From: a virus
DNA length: 43,960 bases
Direction: 5' to 3' (one strand)
IMG/VR virus record: IMGVR_UViG_3300037246_000602
Span: 1 to 43,960 of that record
Within the stretch, counting starts at the first letter, position 1. Each line of letters starts with the position of its first letter. Position numbers and translations under genes: made by a program. Positions 32,986 through 40,825 of the stretch are shown here, one piece after another. Under the pieces are notes generated by a model, which was not told the origin of the DNA, searched no databases, and saw only the letters and a program-made list of their open reading frames with translations.

Positions 32986-33711
32986 ATGGCACAGCGAAGG
33001 ATGTTTAGTTTAAGAATAATAGGTTCAGCAAAGTTTTTAAAAATGCCTGTTTCGGTAAGAGAACTATATTTTCAATTGGGAATGAAAGCCGATGATGATG
33101 GGATAGTAGAAGCATATTCAGTAATGAAAGCAGTTGGTAGTACAGAAGATGATATAAAAGTATTATCTGCAAAGAATTTTATTAAAATTTTAAATGAAGA
33201 TTTAGTATCGTATGTTATGGATTGGACAGAACATAATTTAATTAGAGCCGACAGGAAAATAAATAGTATTTATAAAGACTTGCTACTTCAAATAGTTCCA
33301 GAGTGCCAATTATTAGAGCAAAAACCAAGAGCAGACACAGGGAAAGTAACTGGACGTCCAATGGACAACCAAAGGACGGCACAGGTTAGGATAGGTAAGG
33401 TTAGTTTAGGTAAAGATAGTATAGATATAGAGAAAGACGACAATAGTAATCCCCCTACCAACAGTCCTTTAAAAGAAAAAATATTTTTGCGCGTAAATGT
33501 TAAGATGACGCAGGATGAATATAGTAAGTTAGTTGTTAAATTTCCGGATATTGAGGCTAAATTGGACACTTTGTCTGAATATAAGTACAGTAAAGGGGTA
33601 AAGTACGCTTCAGACTATCATACTATATTAAGTTGGGCAAGGAAAGATGACAAGAAAACCAAACCTCAAACACAATACCCTGATCTTGCAAAGATGGGAG
33701 ATGAATATTAA
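32986..33711 (+). CDS. replication initiation protein, DnaD/replisome-organiser type
   Basis: 241 aa. The N-terminal winged-helix-like part (RMFSLRIIGSAKFLKMPVS ... DDDGIVEAYSVMKAVG) is typical of phage replication initiators. A flexible linker (~115-160) is followed by a C-terminal domain with SDYHTILSWARKDD, the usual end of this class. It would bind the origin and help load the helicase encoded 1 kb downstream. GGAGG lies immediately after the hairpin terminator. The 3' end carries a 19-bp direct repeat also found after the methyltransferase gene. Confidence 0.75.
   Translation: MAQRRMFSLRIIGSAKFLKMPVSVRELYFQLGMKADDDGIVEAYSVMKAVGSTEDDIKVLSAKNFIKILNEDLVSYVMDWTEHNLIRADRKINSIYKDLLLQIVPECQLLEQKPRADTGKVTGRPMDNQRTAQVRIGKVSLGKDSIDIEKDDNSNPPTNSPLKEKIFLRVNVKMTQDEYSKLVVKFPDIEAKLDTLSEYKYSKGVKYASDYHTILSWARKDDKKTKPQTQYPDLAKMGDEY
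33691..33709 (+). repeat. direct repeat left of the methyltransferase
   Basis: 19 bp (AAGATGGGAGATGAATATT), repeated at 34381-34399 with one mismatch. Together the copies bracket the methyltransferase gene exactly. Confidence 0.75.
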
Positions 33712-34371
33712 ATGAAAGAGTTGCTAAATAAAATACATTTAATTGATTGTATGGATTTAATGGCAAAATTGCCGGACAAGTCTATTGATTTGGCTATTGT
33801 TGACCCGCCTTATTTTGAGGAGTATGGTAAAGAAATTTATCCGGGTGCCGCAATATCAACTACAGGCATAAAAAGGAACCGGTTTGAATCTAAACACTGG
33901 GATGTTCCAAAAGAAGATTATTTTTTAGAATTAAAAAGAGTTTCAAAAAATCAAATTATTTGGGGGTTTAATTATTATGAGATAAAGAATTTTGGTACAG
34001 GTCGCATTATATGGGATAAGGTTAATGATAAAAGTTCATTCTCTAAAGCAGAAATAGCGTATTGCTCGTTGCATAAAAGTGTTCAGATGTTTAGATTTAT
34101 GTGGAATGGTATGTTGCAAGGAGACATGAAAAATAAAGAAATTCGGATCCATCCCACTCAAAAACCGATTCCCCTTTATAGATGGACATTACAAAAATAT
34201 GCAAAAGAAGGTGATATTATATTAGATACTCATTGTGGATCTGGCGCTCTTCCTATTGCCTGTATAGAAGAAAAGTTTCAATACATAGCTTGTGAAATAG
34301 GCAAAGATTATCACAAAGCAAGCCTTGAAAGAATACAACTTTATTTAGATCAAGGGAAATTGTTTAAATAA
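33712..34371 (+). CDS. DNA methyltransferase, N6-adenine/N4-cytosine type
   Basis: 219 aa. DPPY catalytic motif at 31-34 (IDLAIVDPPY), target region in the middle, IHPTQKP at ~143-149 and SAM-binding LDTHCGSGALP at ~170-180. This order (catalytic before SAM site) is the beta class, PF01555-like. No restriction partner is seen, so it probably protects phage DNA. It starts directly after the initiator stop and is flanked by direct repeats. Confidence 0.88.
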   Translation: MKELLNKIHLIDCMDLMAKLPDKSIDLAIVDPPYFEEYGKEIYPGAAISTTGIKRNRFESKHWDVPKEDYFLELKRVSKNQIIWGFNYYEIKNFGTGRIIWDKVNDKSSFSKAEIAYCSLHKSVQMFRFMWNGMLQGDMKNKEIRIHPTQKPIPLYRWTLQKYAKEGDIILDTHCGSGALPIACIEEKFQYIACEIGKDYHKASLERIQLYLDQGKLFK

Positions 34372-34380
34372 TAATGACAA

Positions 34381-34399
34381 AAGATGGGAGATAAATATT
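34381..34399 (+). repeat. direct repeat right of the methyltransferase
   Basis: 18 of 19 bases match 33691-33709, offset 690 bp. The copy has lost its coding context and now forms the leader of the next gene. Confidence 0.75.
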
Positions 34400-34409
34400 G
34401 GGAGGAAGG

Positions 34410-34661
34410 ATGAAGAAAATTAGCCAAAAAGAGTTAAGTAACTTAAAGGAACGTGTAATATTTTGGGAGGAAATAGCGAAGCTACACAACGAAGAGGCTA
34501 AATATTATCAAGAAGAACTTACAAAGGCACACACTTTACTTGGTAGAGTAATCCATCAAATAAGTGAGAGATGGGATACTGTGAATTTAACAAAATATTA
34601 TCCGACAGACAACTTGTCTCATAAAAGAACAACAGGAAATCCAAGCGGTAAAAAGAAATGA
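34410..34661 (+). CDS. small coiled-coil protein
   Basis: 83 aa from ATG 34410 behind GGGAGGAAGG; a TTG at 34398 is less likely. Residues ~5-55 are a charged helix (SNLKERVIFWEEIAKLHNE), basic end. Between methyltransferase and helicase; role unknown. Confidence 0.5.
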   Translation: MKKISQKELSNLKERVIFWEEIAKLHNEEAKYYQEELTKAHTLLGRVIHQISERWDTVNLTKYYPTDNLSHKRTTGNPSGKKK

Positions 34662-34703
34662 TACATAACAAAGACATAGAGACAGCAACTTTAAGGAGAG
34701 TAT

Positions 34704-35969
34704 ATGATATTTGATAAACTTCCACCTCAAGACATACATATAGAGGAAGCCTGTTTGTGTTGTGCATTAATAAATAAGCAGTCTTTATTGAAAATTCTTG
34801 AGCAATTAAAAGAGGAAGATTTTTATTTAAATACGCACAGAATTATTTTTAATGCTATGCGTGAGCTATACGCAAAGAATGGAGTTGTTGATGCGATTAC
34901 TCTTACAGCGGAAGTTGAAGATACAAATTTACCGGCTGAATATATAGTTGAACTATTAAGATCAGAGGCAATACCTACCAATATTGATAGTTATATTCAA
35001 AAAGTGTACAGTTTGTCGATGAGAAGACGTGGAATACAAACATTAGCTGAAGGTGTAGAAAAACTATATGATCCCAGGGTAAACGTGGAAGACACGACCC
35101 TGGATGTTTTAAGCGGGATGTCTGAGGTAGGCGAGAAGCAGCAGCGTAAGATATTTCATATTTCGGAGTGTGAACCGGAAGAGACATTAAAAGAATCTGA
35201 AGGTATTAGTACAGGTTTTAAGACTTTAGATAAACATTTAAGCCTGCTTCAGTCCGGGGATATGATTATTATAGCCGCAAGGACGAATGTAGGCAAGACA
35301 AGTTTAGCTTTAAATATAGCAAGGAACGTGGCTGAGAAACGGAATGTATTATTAAATTCCCGCGAAGTTACTAAAGAATCTTTAAGGACTAAATTTTTAA
35401 GCACAGAAGCAAGGATGCCTTATTACCAGATTAAATATAAGAAATTTGATTTAGATGAATTAGAACGATATAATAAAGCCGTGGAGCGATTAGATAAATT
35501 AAAAATTGAAGTTAACGATGTTGATAAGGATATGGATAAACTCGGATTAACGATAGAACGACATCATAACAGAAGACCTGTGGATTTGTTAATTACTGAT
35601 TATCTTCAAAGATATGAAACCAAAGAAGGCACGGGGATAAGAGAGAAGGTAACTCACATGAGTAAACGATGTAAGGATTTTGCAGTAGATTTAAAAGTCC
35701 CTCACATTGTGTTATCACAGTTTTCTCGCGAAGTTGAAAAAGATAATCGAGAACCCAGGTTAAGCGATTTAAGAGAATCCGGCGCAATTGAACAGGATGC
35801 TGATATTATACTTTTTATTTGGAATCCTTTGGATGTTCCAAAGATTGAATATGACCGTATAGACGAACAAACAAAATGTTTTGCAATTGCCAAAGGCCGT
35901 AATATTCAAATAGGCGGTGGGATAACTATGTTATTTGAAAAGAAGTTTACTTTATTTAGAGATAAATAG
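34704..35969 (+). CDS. replicative DNA helicase, DnaB type
   Basis: 421 aa. The N-terminal DnaB-N domain (~8-105) is followed by a linker and a RecA-like motor: Walker A ARTNVGKTS (~191-200), Walker B LLITDYLQ (~296-303), LSQFSREVEKDNREPRLSDL and ESGAIEQDADIILF. The usual SLEM string after motif 1 is replaced by SREV. No DnaC-type loader is evident, so loading probably relies on the initiator or host. AAGGAG upstream. Confidence 0.9.
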   Translation: MIFDKLPPQDIHIEEACLCCALINKQSLLKILEQLKEEDFYLNTHRIIFNAMRELYAKNGVVDAITLTAEVEDTNLPAEYIVELLRSEAIPTNIDSYIQKVYSLSMRRRGIQTLAEGVEKLYDPRVNVEDTTLDVLSGMSEVGEKQQRKIFHISECEPEETLKESEGISTGFKTLDKHLSLLQSGDMIIIAARTNVGKTSLALNIARNVAEKRNVLLNSREVTKESLRTKFLSTEARMPYYQIKYKKFDLDELERYNKAVERLDKLKIEVNDVDKDMDKLGLTIERHHNRRPVDLLITDYLQRYETKEGTGIREKVTHMSKRCKDFAVDLKVPHIVLSQFSREVEKDNREPRLSDLRESGAIEQDADIILFIWNPLDVPKIEYDRIDEQTKCFAIAKGRNIQIGGGITMLFEKKFTLFRDK

Positions 35970-35977
35970 GAGACATT

Positions 35978-36247
35978 ATGGCAGAAGACATCAAATGCGT
36001 GGCAGGGTGTATACATTTTACAGGACATGAGGCACACCATCATAAAGATTGTCCATATTATCAGGATTCTTTTAGCAAAAGATTTGATGATTTATATAAC
36101 GATTCTGTAGAATTATTGAAGCAAAAAGACAAGAAGAATAAAAAACTTGAAGAACAAATACAAATAATGGATCTTGTCTGTCGCAGACAAGACACAGTTA
36201 AGAACGGGCTGTGTAAAATATGTCGTGATAAAATAAGGAGGAAGTGA
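35978..36247 (+). CDS. small zinc-binding-like protein
   Basis: 89 aa. An N-terminal Cys/His cluster (CVAGCIHFTGHEAHHHKDCPYY), a coiled-coil middle (LLKQKDKKNKKLEEQIQ) and a C-terminal CRR...CKIC pair. AGGAG upstream. Unknown. Confidence 0.5.
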   Translation: MAEDIKCVAGCIHFTGHEAHHHKDCPYYQDSFSKRFDDLYNDSVELLKQKDKKNKKLEEQIQIMDLVCRRQDTVKNGLCKICRDKIRRK

Positions 36248-36651
36248 TGAAAGAATTAAAGATGGGAGATTTGGTTGAGATAAGAACTGTTGGATCGTGG
36301 GGAGAAAGAATTTTTATTAAACATGGTTTTAATGGTATTGTTGTTGTGCATCCAAAAGACAGGGGGCGATACTGTAATGGATACGGGTTTGTGAGTAATT
36401 TTTTTAGTGGGGGTCAGTGGCGGCGTATAAAAGAAAAAACATATCGTCCTTTTACATGGGAAGAGAGAGATCAGTTGTGTGGCAAGTGGATTAAGCATAA
36501 AGATGATGATAATTCGATTTATATGATAATTCAAATAGAGAAAGATGGTATTTATACTGGGGATTTTTATAGGGATTATAAAGAATTGTTAGAGTGGTTC
36601 TTCTGTGACATAGAAGGAGAAACGGGACTTCCTGTAGGAGTAGAAGAATGA
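36247..36651 (+). CDS. conserved phage hypothetical protein
   Basis: 134 aa from ATG 36247, preferred over the GTG one codon earlier; AGGAGG upstream. The first half is an SH3-like beta region (MGDLVEIRTVG, FNGIVVVHPKDRG). The second half, FTWEERDQLCGKWIKHK through LLEWFFCDIEGETGLPVGV, is a pattern I associate with unnamed phage proteins. Function unknown. Confidence 0.5.
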   Translation: MKELKMGDLVEIRTVGSWGERIFIKHGFNGIVVVHPKDRGRYCNGYGFVSNFFSGGQWRRIKEKTYRPFTWEERDQLCGKWIKHKDDDNSIYMIIQIEKDGIYTGDFYRDYKELLEWFFCDIEGETGLPVGVEE

Positions 36652-36806
36652 AAGAATTAAGTCCAAGTGAATATAAGGTATATTGTCCAGAATGCAAAAA
36701 AACAAAATCTTGGTTATTCGATGGTATAGATATATTATGCGAAGCACATCATATTGTAGTTACTTTTATTAAAAGAGGAGGAAGGGATGAAAAAAAAGGA
36801 AATTGA
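36648..36806 (+). CDS. small zinc-ribbon-like protein
   Basis: 52 aa. VYCPECKKT plus LCEAHH gives a plausible zinc site. It resembles the gene at 39657 (YYCPKCKKT). ATGA-coupled upstream and overlaps the next gene by 20 nt. Confidence 0.45.
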   Translation: MKELSPSEYKVYCPECKKTKSWLFDGIDILCEAHHIVVTFIKRGGRDEKKGN

Positions 36807-36972
36807 TTTTTGGTTTTGGTTGGTTAGGTTGTTGCCGGAAAAGATAATTTATTTTTGTTTTGTGCACGTTATGGCTTATTCTACAACAGGAAAATATGGT
36901 TCAACTATAATGCCTGAATTATCAGGTATGGATGCTATAGACAGATACAGCAAAGACAAAAAGATAATTTAA
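36787..36972 (+). CDS. small hydrophobic protein
   Basis: 61 aa. Residues ~8-31 are hydrophobic and aromatic (FWFWLVRLLPEKIIYFCFVHVMAY), broken by a charged turn. AGGAGG upstream. Possibly membrane-associated. Confidence 0.4.
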   Translation: MKKKEIDFWFWLVRLLPEKIIYFCFVHVMAYSTTGKYGSTIMPELSGMDAIDRYSKDKKII

Positions 36973-36984
36973 GGAGGAAACATC

Positions 36985-37053
36985 ATGGAAACTATAATAG
37001 TGGGGGCTTTTGTTTTTTTGGTACTTTACATGATAATTATGTTAGGAGATTAA
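36985..37053 (+). CDS. 22-residue membrane peptide
   Basis: METIIVGAFVFLVLYMIIML plus GD: essentially one transmembrane helix. AAGGAGG with good spacing supports translation. Its stop is 1 nt before the next start. Confidence 0.4.
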   Translation: METIIVGAFVFLVLYMIIMLGD

Positions 37054-37054
37054 T

Positions 37055-37600
37055 ATGTACTATGCTTTAATATTATTGCTAATGCTCACGACTTGTAAGA
37101 CAGAAATTTTAAAACCGAGTTATGGAAACTCTATCCCGGAGATGGAAGTAAGATACTTACAATTACAGGCCATGACAGGCAGAGAAGTTAGTCAGGTATG
37201 GGACAGAATTTTATTTAAATGCCGTTATAAATTAGGAGCAACAGGGCCGGACTTTTATGATTGTGGCACAGGGTTATGGACAGTGCTTCGTCATTTGGGA
37301 GCCGTGCACGAACTTATGAATGTTGAGGCATTGTTCAAGAAGTTAGGTAAAAAGAGAAAGAAACTAAAAGAAGTTGAGACTGGAGATATAATCATTTGGA
37401 AGTCTGTTAAACCGAAGTCAGGAAAAACAGTGAGGCATGTTGGTATGGTAGTTGACAAGAATTTAAGCTCAGGTATGATAAGATATAGGGATGTCAATGT
37501 CAAAGATAATGGAAGTGGTGATAATTGGGTTTCATTTTATAGTTCTAAACTGGATGGTGAGTACAATATGCCTAAGTGCTTATTTATGGGGTTTAATTAA
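37055..37600 (+). CDS. NlpC/P60-like peptidase, predicted lipoprotein
   Basis: 181 aa. Signal peptide with lipobox-like LTTC (11-14). Catalytic-type Cys70 in GPDFYDCGTGLW and His128 in VRHVGMVVD match the NlpC/P60 layout that cleaves peptidoglycan stem peptides. The usual DCSG is changed to DCGTG. It lies in the early region, far from the endolysin. A role in envelope remodelling or superinfection is possible. The start is ATG 37055 directly after the membrane peptide. Confidence 0.65.
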   Translation: MYYALILLLMLTTCKTEILKPSYGNSIPEMEVRYLQLQAMTGREVSQVWDRILFKCRYKLGATGPDFYDCGTGLWTVLRHLGAVHELMNVEALFKKLGKKRKKLKEVETGDIIIWKSVKPKSGKTVRHVGMVVDKNLSSGMIRYRDVNVKDNGSGDNWVSFYSSKLDGEYNMPKCLFMGFN

Positions 37601-37661
37601 TGTTGTTAAATGAATGATCCGTAGTTGCGGGTTAGCAAATTAACAAACGAGAGGAAAAGAA

Positions 37662-37901
37662 ATGAAAGACAAAGAAATATTAAAATGGGTTGATATAAAT
37701 GTTTCCGAAAGCGATATAGATAATGGAGTAATTGTTGAAATAATTAAGCAGTTTATTAAAGATAAGCCACTAGCAATTTCGGATACTTATGAACTAGATG
37801 TAGTACTTTCGGAGCTTGAAGATGCGGGTGTATTTTTCGATGGATATTTTGCATCTAAAATATGTTTGGCAGGTGATATATTGAGCAAGTATTTCATCTA
37901 A
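37662..37901 (+). CDS. modular small protein A
   Basis: 79 aa. N-terminal helical module (1-35), linker LAISDTYELDVVLSELE (~37-53), C-terminal module ending AGDILSKYFI. The linker is shared with genes B and D and the end with gene C. GAGAGGAAAAG upstream. Its last codons lie in a 53-bp block repeated exactly at the end of gene C. Confidence 0.55.
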   Translation: MKDKEILKWVDINVSESDIDNGVIVEIIKQFIKDKPLAISDTYELDVVLSELEDAGVFFDGYFASKICLAGDILSKYFI

Positions 37902-37927
37902 TGTTAGACGGGTGATTAGTAGTTGCG
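37875..37927 (+). repeat. 53-bp exact repeat, copy 1
   Basis: Identical to 38538-38590. It covers the last eight residues plus stop of gene A and the leader of gene B (TTAGACGGGTGATTAGTAG...). A shorter related leader (GTAGTTGCGGGTTAG) precedes gene A near 37621. Confidence 0.9.
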
Positions 37928-37944
37928 GGTTAGGAGATAAAATT

Positions 37945-38250
37945 ATGAACGTAATAGAAGAATTAAAAAGATGGGATAAAATAATAGATAAAGAGTTGAA
38001 AAAAAATGTTGTGGTCGCAGTGCCGAGTGGAGTAATTAAAAAAGCTATAGCTGAGTTGGAAAAAACACCAGCAATTTCGGATACCCGTGAAATGGATGTA
38101 GTGCCGAATTATTCGTTAACAGAAGAGCAAATCAAAAAAATTGTGAACCAAACAATAAATGTCGTCTGCAATGCTATTGAATGGCATGGAGAATGGAAAG
38201 AAGAATATACAGACGATCTAGTATGTCAAATTAAAAATGATTTAAAATAG
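37945..38250 (+). CDS. modular small protein B
   Basis: 101 aa from ATG 37945 (AGGAGA upstream); the longer GTG-type start at 37912 lies in the repeat. N-terminal helical module, linker TPAISDTREMDVV (~39-51), and a different C-terminal helical module (LTEEQIKKIVNQTINVVCN). The linker DNA is a 37-bp exact repeat shared with gene D. Confidence 0.55.
   Translation: MNVIEELKRWDKIIDKELKKNVVVAVPSGVIKKAIAELEKTPAISDTREMDVVPNYSLTEEQIKKIVNQTINVVCNAIEWHGEWKEEYTDDLVCQIKNDLK
38059..38095 (+). repeat. 37-bp exact repeat, copy 1
   Basis: Encodes the ISDTREM linker of gene B; identical to 38722-38758 in gene D. A diverged version occurs in gene A near 37768. Confidence 0.9.
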
Positions 38251-38315
38251 GCATTTCATCCATTTCAGGCGTATGTGACGTTGCGTGTAGGAAAATAAAA
38301 CTTGGAGGATGAAAG

Positions 38316-38564
38316 ATGGATGTATTAGAAAATTTAGATTTGGCATGGGAACACATTGTAGATAATAGTGGTGAACCTCTCGTGACGGATGCAATAACTG
38401 AGGCAATAAATGAAATTTTAAAATTACGCCAGCAATGTTCTCATAAGCCTGAATTAGATGTTGTACTTGCGGAGCTTGAGGAAGTGAGTTTTACTCCAAA
38501 AGGATATAAGACTGTTGTTAATTATAAAATTGCTAAAGATATATTGAGCAAGTATTTCATCTAA
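38316..38564 (+). CDS. modular small protein C
   Basis: 82 aa. A unique N-terminal helix, then PELDVVLAELEEV and ending AKDILSKYFI, so it shares its C-terminal half with gene A. GGAGG upstream. A ~65-nt gap before it contains GCATTTCATCCATTTCAGG, echoed after gene D. Confidence 0.55.
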   Translation: MDVLENLDLAWEHIVDNSGEPLVTDAITEAINEILKLRQQCSHKPELDVVLAELEEVSFTPKGYKTVVNYKIAKDILSKYFI

Positions 38565-38590
38565 TGTTAGACGGGTGATTAGTAGTTGCG
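38538..38590 (+). repeat. 53-bp exact repeat, copy 2
   Basis: Identical to 37875-37927: end of gene C plus leader of gene D. Confidence 0.9.
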
Positions 38591-38607
38591 AGTAAAGGAG
38601 AAAAGAT

Positions 38608-38907
38608 ATGAAATTAAGAAAAATATATGAAGACGAAACAGGCGAAAAGGCGTTATATCGTAAAGGAGCCAGTGATTACCATACACTGAAATATGTAACA
38701 TGGCTTGAGAACAAAGTAGAAGAAAAAACACCAGCAATTTCGGATACCCGTGAAATGGGTGATGTTGCGGAATACGTGCTTGAAGATGATGATAGCAATA
38801 CATACAGATGTTCAAACTGTGATTTAGAATGGCAATTAACAACAGGGAATCCCGTTGTTAACGAGATGAATTATTGTCCAAAATGTGGATTGAAAATAAA
38901 ATATTAG
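38608..38907 (+). CDS. modular small protein D with zinc ribbon
   Basis: 99 aa. N-terminal module (1-38), the shared linker TPAISDTREMGDV (~40-52), then a C-terminal zinc ribbon (YRCSNCDLEW ... YCPKCGLKIKY). AAAGGAG upstream. A domain-shuffled relative of genes A-C. Confidence 0.6.
   Translation: MKLRKIYEDETGEKALYRKGASDYHTLKYVTWLENKVEEKTPAISDTREMGDVAEYVLEDDDSNTYRCSNCDLEWQLTTGNPVVNEMNYCPKCGLKIKY
38722..38758 (+). repeat. 37-bp exact repeat, copy 2
   Basis: Identical to 38059-38095; encodes the linker of gene D. Confidence 0.9.
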
Positions 38908-38984
38908 TAATTTCACCCATTTCAGGTATATATGACATATGTCTGATATACCGCTATATAGAGTTATATATGAGGTAATAAGCC

Positions 38985-39242
38985 ATGGAAATGCAAAGAT
39001 GTAAAGGATGTGGGAATATGATGCCGTTAACTACATTTCATATGACCTCTACAAAACATATCTTGGTGAGTGGGCTGGTTAAAATTTATAAATACAGAAG
39101 AGCAAAGGCAGTATGTTGCAGGAATTATGGCAGAGGAGTTGGAGGAAAGCAGACAGGCTGGTATAAAGATTTAATACGAAAGAAAAATTTAGCAAGGATT
39201 AAAGAAGTAGCTGAAAGGGTAAAGTGGTTGGGGAGAATATGA
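38985..39242 (+). CDS. small zinc-binding protein
   Basis: 85 aa. CKGCGNMMPLTTFHM resembles the CxxC-xxx-PLxxF start of small phage HNH/zinc proteins, a second CC pair follows (AVCCRNYG), and the end is basic. GAGG upstream; an alternative ATG lies two codons in. ATGA-coupled to the next gene. No full HNH motif seen. Confidence 0.5.
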   Translation: MEMQRCKGCGNMMPLTTFHMTSTKHILVSGLVKIYKYRRAKAVCCRNYGRGVGGKQTGWYKDLIRKKNLARIKEVAERVKWLGRI

Positions 39243-39643
39243 AAATAGGATTTATTAAAAAGAATGGTGGATTTTTCCCTGTCACCAATCAGGATCTTGA
39301 AGATTTTGCCAAGATATCCGAAGGTAAACAGACGATACTTGATGTTAAAATAACTCGTAATGTATTACTGTTTAGAAAATATTGGGCTTTAATGCGTATG
39401 GTTTTAGAGAATACAGAAGGCTTCAGAGATAAGGAGCATGTTTCTCATTCTTTACTTATAGCTACGGGTTATTGTGATCAAAGAGTCTTGAGAGATGGTA
39501 CAAGTTATGTTACACCTCATCATATAAATTGGGAAAGTTGCAGTCCAGAGAAATTTGATGAGATTTGGGATAAGATAATTCCTTATGTTATGGAAGCATT
39601 AAAAGTTACAGAGCAAGAGATAAATGATAATTTAGTTTTTTAG
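39239..39643 (+). CDS. DUF1367-like phage protein
   Basis: 134 aa from ATG 39239 (GGGGAG upstream, ATGA overlap). NVLLFRKYWALMRMVLEN and the following helical layout resemble DUF1367 proteins found near NinB and RusA-type recombination genes, and RusA lies just downstream. Family call is tentative; function unknown. Confidence 0.5.
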   Translation: MKIGFIKKNGGFFPVTNQDLEDFAKISEGKQTILDVKITRNVLLFRKYWALMRMVLENTEGFRDKEHVSHSLLIATGYCDQRVLRDGTSYVTPHHINWESCSPEKFDEIWDKIIPYVMEALKVTEQEINDNLVF

Positions 39644-39656
39644 ATTGAGAGGGAAG

Positions 39657-39797
39657 ATGAAAGTAAATAAATATTATTGTCCTAAGTGTAAAAAAACAAT
39701 AGAGCGTGAAAGTAATAAGTTTTTAATAAAGTCCTACTGTGAGACTTCTGGAAAATATGCAATAATGCGGAGAAAGTGGAATGAAAAAAGTAATTGA
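39657..39797 (+). CDS. small zinc-ribbon-like protein
   Basis: 46 aa. YYCPKCKKT and a later Cys; basic. Resembles the gene at 36648. GAGGGAAG upstream. Overlaps RusA by 17 nt. Confidence 0.45.
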   Translation: MKVNKYYCPKCKKTIERESNKFLIKSYCETSGKYAIMRRKWNEKSN

Positions 39798-40113
39798 TCT
39801 TGAAAATGTTAAATTTGTAAGTCTTAATAATAGATATCGCGGTAAGTATCATTTAACTGAAGAGTATAAAGTTTTTAAAGAACTTTTATTTGTAGTAGCT
39901 AAACGGATTAAAATAGATCCTCCTTATTCAGTAAGGATAGATGCCAAGTGTTATCATGATATAGATAATTTTATAAAGCCAATATTAGATACATTACAAA
40001 AGGTTAAAATTATAAAGGATGATAAGCTGGTGGAGCATTTACTTGTAAATAAAGAGCCAGGGAAAAGAGGGCGGCCGGGAAGGTTGGAGGTATATGTGGA
40101 AAGTTTAATATAA
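39781..40113 (+). CDS. RusA-type Holliday junction resolvase
   Basis: 110 aa. HDIDNFIKPILDTLQ (59-73) and IIKDDK (77-82) carry the catalytic aspartates: Asp60, Asp62 and Asp81 have the same spacing as D70, D72, D91 of E. coli RusA. The end has KRGRPGRLEVYVE. It resolves branched recombination and replication DNA before packaging. Located late in the replication operon. Confidence 0.88.
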   Translation: MKKVIDLENVKFVSLNNRYRGKYHLTEEYKVFKELLFVVAKRIKIDPPYSVRIDAKCYHDIDNFIKPILDTLQKVKIIKDDKLVEHLLVNKEPGKRGRPGRLEVYVESLI

Positions 40114-40137
40114 ATACGGAATAGAGGTGCAGGAAAT

Positions 40138-40296
40138 ATGAAAATATGGATAGATCCAAATACTAAATGTGAAAATCCAGATGGTACAGAAGAAAAACCT
40201 TTTCGAGATTGTGACGAAGCTATGAAATTATTAGATAGTAAAAAAAATAAAACATTGGATGATTATCATAGGGTATATGAGGTACAGGAGATATGA
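40138..40296 (+). CDS. small hypothetical protein
   Basis: 52 aa, charged. KIWIDPNTKCENPDGTEEKPF resembles the 'G-T-x-x-x-P-F' opening of parallel beta-helix modules, but only this fragment is present. GGAAATATG spacing, ATGA-coupled to the next gene. Confidence 0.45.
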   Translation: MKIWIDPNTKCENPDGTEEKPFRDCDEAMKLLDSKKNKTLDDYHRVYEVQEI

Positions 40297-40532
40297 AGAT
40301 TATGACAGAATGGGAAGAGGGTACAAGAGGAGATATAATTGATATAGTTGATGGAATATGGAATCACGAAATAGATCAACAACACGCGGAAGATATAATT
40401 TTAAAATGGACAAAACAAGAATTAAAAGAACATGGAGATGTAATATTAAAAATTATGTATGTATGTTGTTCTGATGGGCAGAGAGAATTTCTTAAAAAAT
40501 TAGGAAATTTAGAACTTAGCAAGGGAATATGA
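40293..40532 (+). CDS. small acidic protein
   Basis: 79 aa, acidic and helical (GDIIDIVDGIWNHEIDQQHAED), with two adjacent Cys. ATGA overlaps on both sides, AGGAG upstream. Unknown. Confidence 0.5.
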   Translation: MKIMTEWEEGTRGDIIDIVDGIWNHEIDQQHAEDIILKWTKQELKEHGDVILKIMYVCCSDGQREFLKKLGNLELSKGI

Positions 40533-40825
40533 AAAAGATTGATATTGATTTATTGGCTGATTTTCATTGGTGCGAATGTTCAAAGAATTGTCCAAAACAG
40601 GCAACAGACAAACATCATTTTTTTAGTAAATCACGAGTAAACAAGAAATTGTATGGTAAATTATTAGATAAAGATATAAATATCGGGCTATATAATAATG
40701 GATGTCATTTAAATAAACCTAAGAAAAAATTATCAGAAAAAAAGTTCTGCGAGATGTTAGGCATAGAACCAAGATCGAAAGTTTTGAAACAGAAGGAGAA
40801 GAGAGATGGAATGGATAAACGTTAA
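40529..40825 (+). CDS. HNH-like endonuclease
   Basis: 98 aa. CECSKNCPKQATDKHHFFSK then NIGLYNNGCHLNK gives paired Cys, HH, Asn and CH in HNH order, though the second CxxC half is incomplete (GCH). The remainder is basic. Often such proteins sit among phage recombination genes. It may be a structural HNH fold or active nuclease. Overlaps DUF551 by 20 nt. Confidence 0.6.
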   Translation: MKKIDIDLLADFHWCECSKNCPKQATDKHHFFSKSRVNKKLYGKLLDKDINIGLYNNGCHLNKPKKKLSEKKFCEMLGIEPRSKVLKQKEKRDGMDKR

